From Phycisphaeraceae bacterium (GTDB lineage: Bacteria > Planctomycetota > Phycisphaerae > Phycisphaerales > UBA1924), in the NCBI GenBank assembly GCA_019636615.1, contig JAHBXF010000001.1:1736001-1800000 (forward strand): a DNA stretch of 64,000 nt. The letters run 5' to 3'. Position 1 is the stretch's first letter; each line of letters begins with the position of its first letter. This document shows positions 61,576 to 64,000 of this stretch, piece after piece. Position numbers and translations under genes: made by a program. Under the pieces are notes generated by a model. The model saw nothing but the letters and a program-made list of their open reading frames with translations. It made no database searches and was not told the origin of the DNA.

Positions 61576-64000
61576 TCACTCGCAGCCGCCGGCCTGCCAC
61601 GCGATGAAGAAGAACTTGGCATCGTTGCCATCGACGCCGCCGTCGAGGTTGACATCCGCGGCTGGGTCAGCCGCTTCCCACGCGAGGAGGAATGCGGTGA
61701 TGTCGTCGCCGTCGATGCCGCCGTCCTGGTTGAAGTCTGCGGGGCAGGGCGGAAAGAACGAGACGGTTGCGGGTGTGCTGCTCACACTGCCGCAGGCGTT
61801 GGAAAAGACCGCGGTGTATTCGCCGGCGTCGGAGAGTTGTGCGTTGGTGATGGTGAGTGTGGCGGGGGTGCCATTGGTGGGGGAGGGGAGCGGGCCAGAT
61901 GCGCCGGAGACGATTCCGCCGCCGGGCGATGCGCCGCCGGGGCCGTCTGTGATGGGCAGGCCGTTGCGGAGCCAGTGGATGGAGACGTTAGTGATCGTGG
62001 AGAGAGGCACCACGGATAGCGAGAGCGTCTGCCCCAACTCAAGTGCTTGCGATGCAGGCTGCTCCACAATGTTGGGGGTTCCGCTGTAACGTGCCAAGAA
62101 AGGTGTCACGAGGTTGCCGGTGGAAGTGAAGGAACCTCCTGCAATGAGGTCGCCATTCGGAAGTGCCGCGATGGCCAAGATCCCTTCGGGGGCTGCAAGT
62201 CCATACGCAGACCAAGAAGAGCCGTCCCAGCGGGCGATGCGGTTAGCTGCCACACCGCCTGCGGTTGTGAAGTTCCCGCTCGCGATGAGATCACCATTGG
62301 GGAGTAAAGTGAGTCTGTTGATGAAGTCGTCCATGCCTAAGCCCAGAGCAGACCAGGAAGAGCCATCCCAGCGGGCGATGCGGTTTGCTGCCACACCCCC
62401 TGCGGTTGTAAACGAGCCGGCAGCTATCAGGTCGCCATTTGGGAGCACAATGAGGTTGCGGACGGTGTTGTTCATGCCTGAGCCAAGCGCTGACCACGAG
62501 GTACCGTCCCATCTGGTGATGCCGTTGACCTCGACCCCTCCGGCATTCGCAAACCAACCGCCAGCGACGAGATCGCCATTTGGGAGTACCGCTAGAGAAA
62601 AGACTGTTGGCGTGGAAGTCCCCCCGGTTACTCCGGTATCTATGGGTATCCAGATCGAGCCGTTCCAGCGGGATATATTGTTAGCGTTTACGCCTCCGCC
62701 CATAGAATAGAAGTGTCCTCCTGAGATTATGTCCCCGTTGAGAAGCCCCGCGATAGCGTAGATTGTCCCTCTATATCCCCCAGTTCCCCCTCCGAGATTT
62801 GACCACGATGAGCCATTCCAACGCGCGATGTCGCGAGTGGTAACGCCCCCTGCGGTTGTGAAAAAGCCGCCTGCAATGAGGTCGCCATGAGGGGTAACTG
62901 AGAGGATTCTAACCGTGCTTCCTGTCATCCCCGATCCGAGTGATGACCAAGATGAACCGTCCCAGCGGGCGATGAGGTTCGCAGGGACGCCCCCAGCGGT
63001 AGTGAACTGCCCGCTAGCTATTAGATCGCCGCCTGGGAGAACTGTCAAGGCCTCGACGGGACCGTTCGTGCCCATACTCAGGGACGACCATGAGGAGCCG
63101 TTCCACCGTGCGATTCGGTTCGCGCCCACTCCTCCAGCAGATATGAACTGCCCGCCCGCGAAGAGATCACCATTTGGAAGAACCGCGAGTGCACGGACAC
63201 CAGGCTCGGATGTCCATCCGATCATACCTGAGCCGAGCTGTGTCCAGGCTGAGCCGTTCCAACGGGCCATGTAGTTTGCCGTTACACCTCCAGCGATTGT
63301 AAACTTTCCGCCGGCGATAAGTTCGCCGTTCGGATGTACCGTCACGGTATTGACCGTGTAGTTCATGCCAGACCCTAGCGATGACCACGAATATCCGTTC
63401 CAGCGTGCAATGTAGTTGACGGTGCTCCCCCCAGCGGTTGGGAACAGTCCAGCAACGATCAGATCACCGTTCGGAAGAACCGCGAAGTCTTCAACCGTGC
63501 TGTTTAAATCCGACGCTAATGCAGACCAAGATGAGCCGTCCCACTGTGCGATGAACATCGCCGGCACGTCCCCTGCCGTTGTGAATCGTCCACCGGCAAC
63601 TACCTCGCCGCTGGGGAGGACAGCGATACGTCGAACTGAGTCGTTCATGCCCGACCCGAGTGCCGACCACGATGAGCCATCCCACCGGGCGATGCGATTG
63701 GCTGCTACGCCACCAGCGTTCGTAAACCACCCCGCCGCAAGCATGTCGCCATTTGGAAGCACCGCAATTGAGCTGACACCGCCATTCGTGCCCGAACCGA
63801 ACGCCGACCACGATGAGCCATCCCATCGGGCGATGCGATTCGCTTCCACCCCTCCGGCGACGGTGAAGGACCCCCCGACGACCAGGTCACCATTCGGCAA
63901 CGTAGCGAAGGACACAACGGTGCCGTTCATGCCCGATCCAAGAACCGACCACTGACCCGTTCCCGGATCGTACATCGCAATATTCGCTGCAAAGATGCTG
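61576..64000 (-). CDS. Secreted delta-60 repeat protein with Ig-like domain and GC-type dockerin tail (5' end outside window)
   Basis: The frame is open through the right edge, about 808 codons visible. An ATG at 63975 exists, but the frame continues upstream as 'SIFAANIAMYDPGTGQW', which looks like a propeller blade, so the true start is outside. About 13 repeats like those of the protein at 53022 are present ('VLPNGDLIAAGSFTTAGGV', 'RWDGSSWSALGSGM'). The Ig-like domain has 'VSIHWLRNGLPITDGPG' and 'DAGEYTAVFSNACG'. The tail is 'CPADFNQDGGIDGDD...DVNLDGGVDGND...AGGCE'. GC content is lower than in the 4-30 kb part of the window. Confidence 0.87.
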   Translation of the reverse strand, partial: SIFAANIAMYDPGTGQWSVLGSGMNGTVVSFATLPNGDLVVGGSFTVAGGVEANRIARWDGSSWSAFGSGTNGGVSSIAVLPNGDMLAAGWFTNAGGVAANRIARWDGSSWSALGSGMNDSVRRIAVLPSGEVVAGGRFTTAGDVPAMFIAQWDGSSWSALASDLNSTVEDFAVLPNGDLIVAGLFPTAGGSTVNYIARWNGYSWSSLGSGMNYTVNTVTVHPNGELIAGGKFTIAGGVTANYMARWNGSAWTQLGSGMIGWTSEPGVRALAVLPNGDLFAGGQFISAGGVGANRIARWNGSSWSSLSMGTNGPVEALTVLPGGDLIASGQFTTAGGVPANLIARWDGSSWSSLGSGMTGSTVRILSVTPHGDLIAGGFFTTAGGVTTRDIARWNGSSWSNLGGGTGGYRGTIYAIAGLLNGDIISGGHFYSMGGGVNANNISRWNGSIWIPIDTGVTGGTSTPTVFSLAVLPNGDLVAGGWFANAGGVEVNGITRWDGTSWSALGSGMNNTVRNLIVLPNGDLIAAGSFTTAGGVAANRIARWDGSSWSALGLGMDDFINRLTLLPNGDLIASGNFTTAGGVAANRIARWDGSSWSAYGLAAPEGILAIAALPNGDLIAGGSFTSTGNLVTPFLARYSGTPNIVEQPASQALELGQTLSLSVVPLSTITNVSIHWLRNGLPITDGPGGASPGGGIVSGASGPLPSPTNGTPATLTITNAQLSDAGEYTAVFSNACGSVSSTPATVSFFPPCPADFNQDGGIDGDDITAFLLAWEAADPAADVNLDGGVDGNDAKFFFIAWQAGGCE

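Overview
The window is high-GC DNA whose gene content points to a planctomycete of the Phycisphaerae/Phycisphaerales type. The evidence is a set of secreted proteins ending in a paired CPADFNxDGG...DVNxDGG tail (the 'GC-type' dockerin-like anchor I associate with this group), prepilin-like and delta-60-type repeat proteins, a GH35 glycosidase, Tat-exported Gfo/Idh and TIM-barrel enzymes, and few Shine-Dalgarno sites. Taxonomy is inferred from families only; there is no rRNA in the window.

Layout. 1-3884 (-): 3' part of a very large exported PQQ-type beta-propeller protein. 4009-5728 (+): a small membrane protein and an unusual protein with a kinase-like N-terminus and a deoxyribosyltransferase-like C-terminus. 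5907-14623: GH35 protein (-), TolC-like lipoprotein (+), GH2 beta-mannosidase (+), prepilin-like protein (-). 15001-19207 (+): HD hydrolase of the RelA/SpoT type, S9 peptidase lipoprotein, UDP-GlcNAc 2-epimerase-like enzyme. 19248-24395 (-): zinc-ribbon protein, lipoprotein, murD and priA, the last three overlapping or nearly so. 24423-26498 (+): carA, a receiver-like protein, an AhpD-like protein. 26513-30344 (-): coaX, a degenerate MnmE-like GTPase and a VKOR-thioredoxin-thioredoxin fusion. 30419-39197 (+): unknown protein, a secretin, a STAS/RsbW partner-switch pair and an Fe-S assembly operon (desulfurase, IscU, IscA). A tRNA-Ser(GCU) lies at 39442-39533.

39561-46431: CBM20-esterase-dockerin protein, dtd, a giant secreted repeat protein and a DEAD-box helicase with a TTG start and long leader. 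46919-48380 (+): an arsenic unit, ArsR plus ArsM. 48387-52875: ApbE lipoprotein (-), then a three-gene exported unit (FGE-fold protein, Gfo/Idh oxidoreductase, TIM-barrel isomerase).

52.9-64 kb (-): an island of dockerin-tagged secreted proteins: two delta-60 repeat proteins at its ends (the second runs off the right edge), a di-haem cytochrome c peroxidase, a short propeller and a laminin-B-like protein. The wide gaps hold palindromes and a 9-bp tandem repeat.

Themes. At least five + strand genes have a TAnnnT box ending 6-8 bases before the start codon, which implies leaderless mRNAs. The most system-like signal is the family of C-terminal dockerin-like tags with no cohesin or scaffold visible here. 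Several proteins look like remodelled relatives of known enzymes (GTPase without G4, GH35 with an altered acid/base site, CoaX without its first Asp). I found no CRISPR array, insertion sequence, prophage or defence operon.
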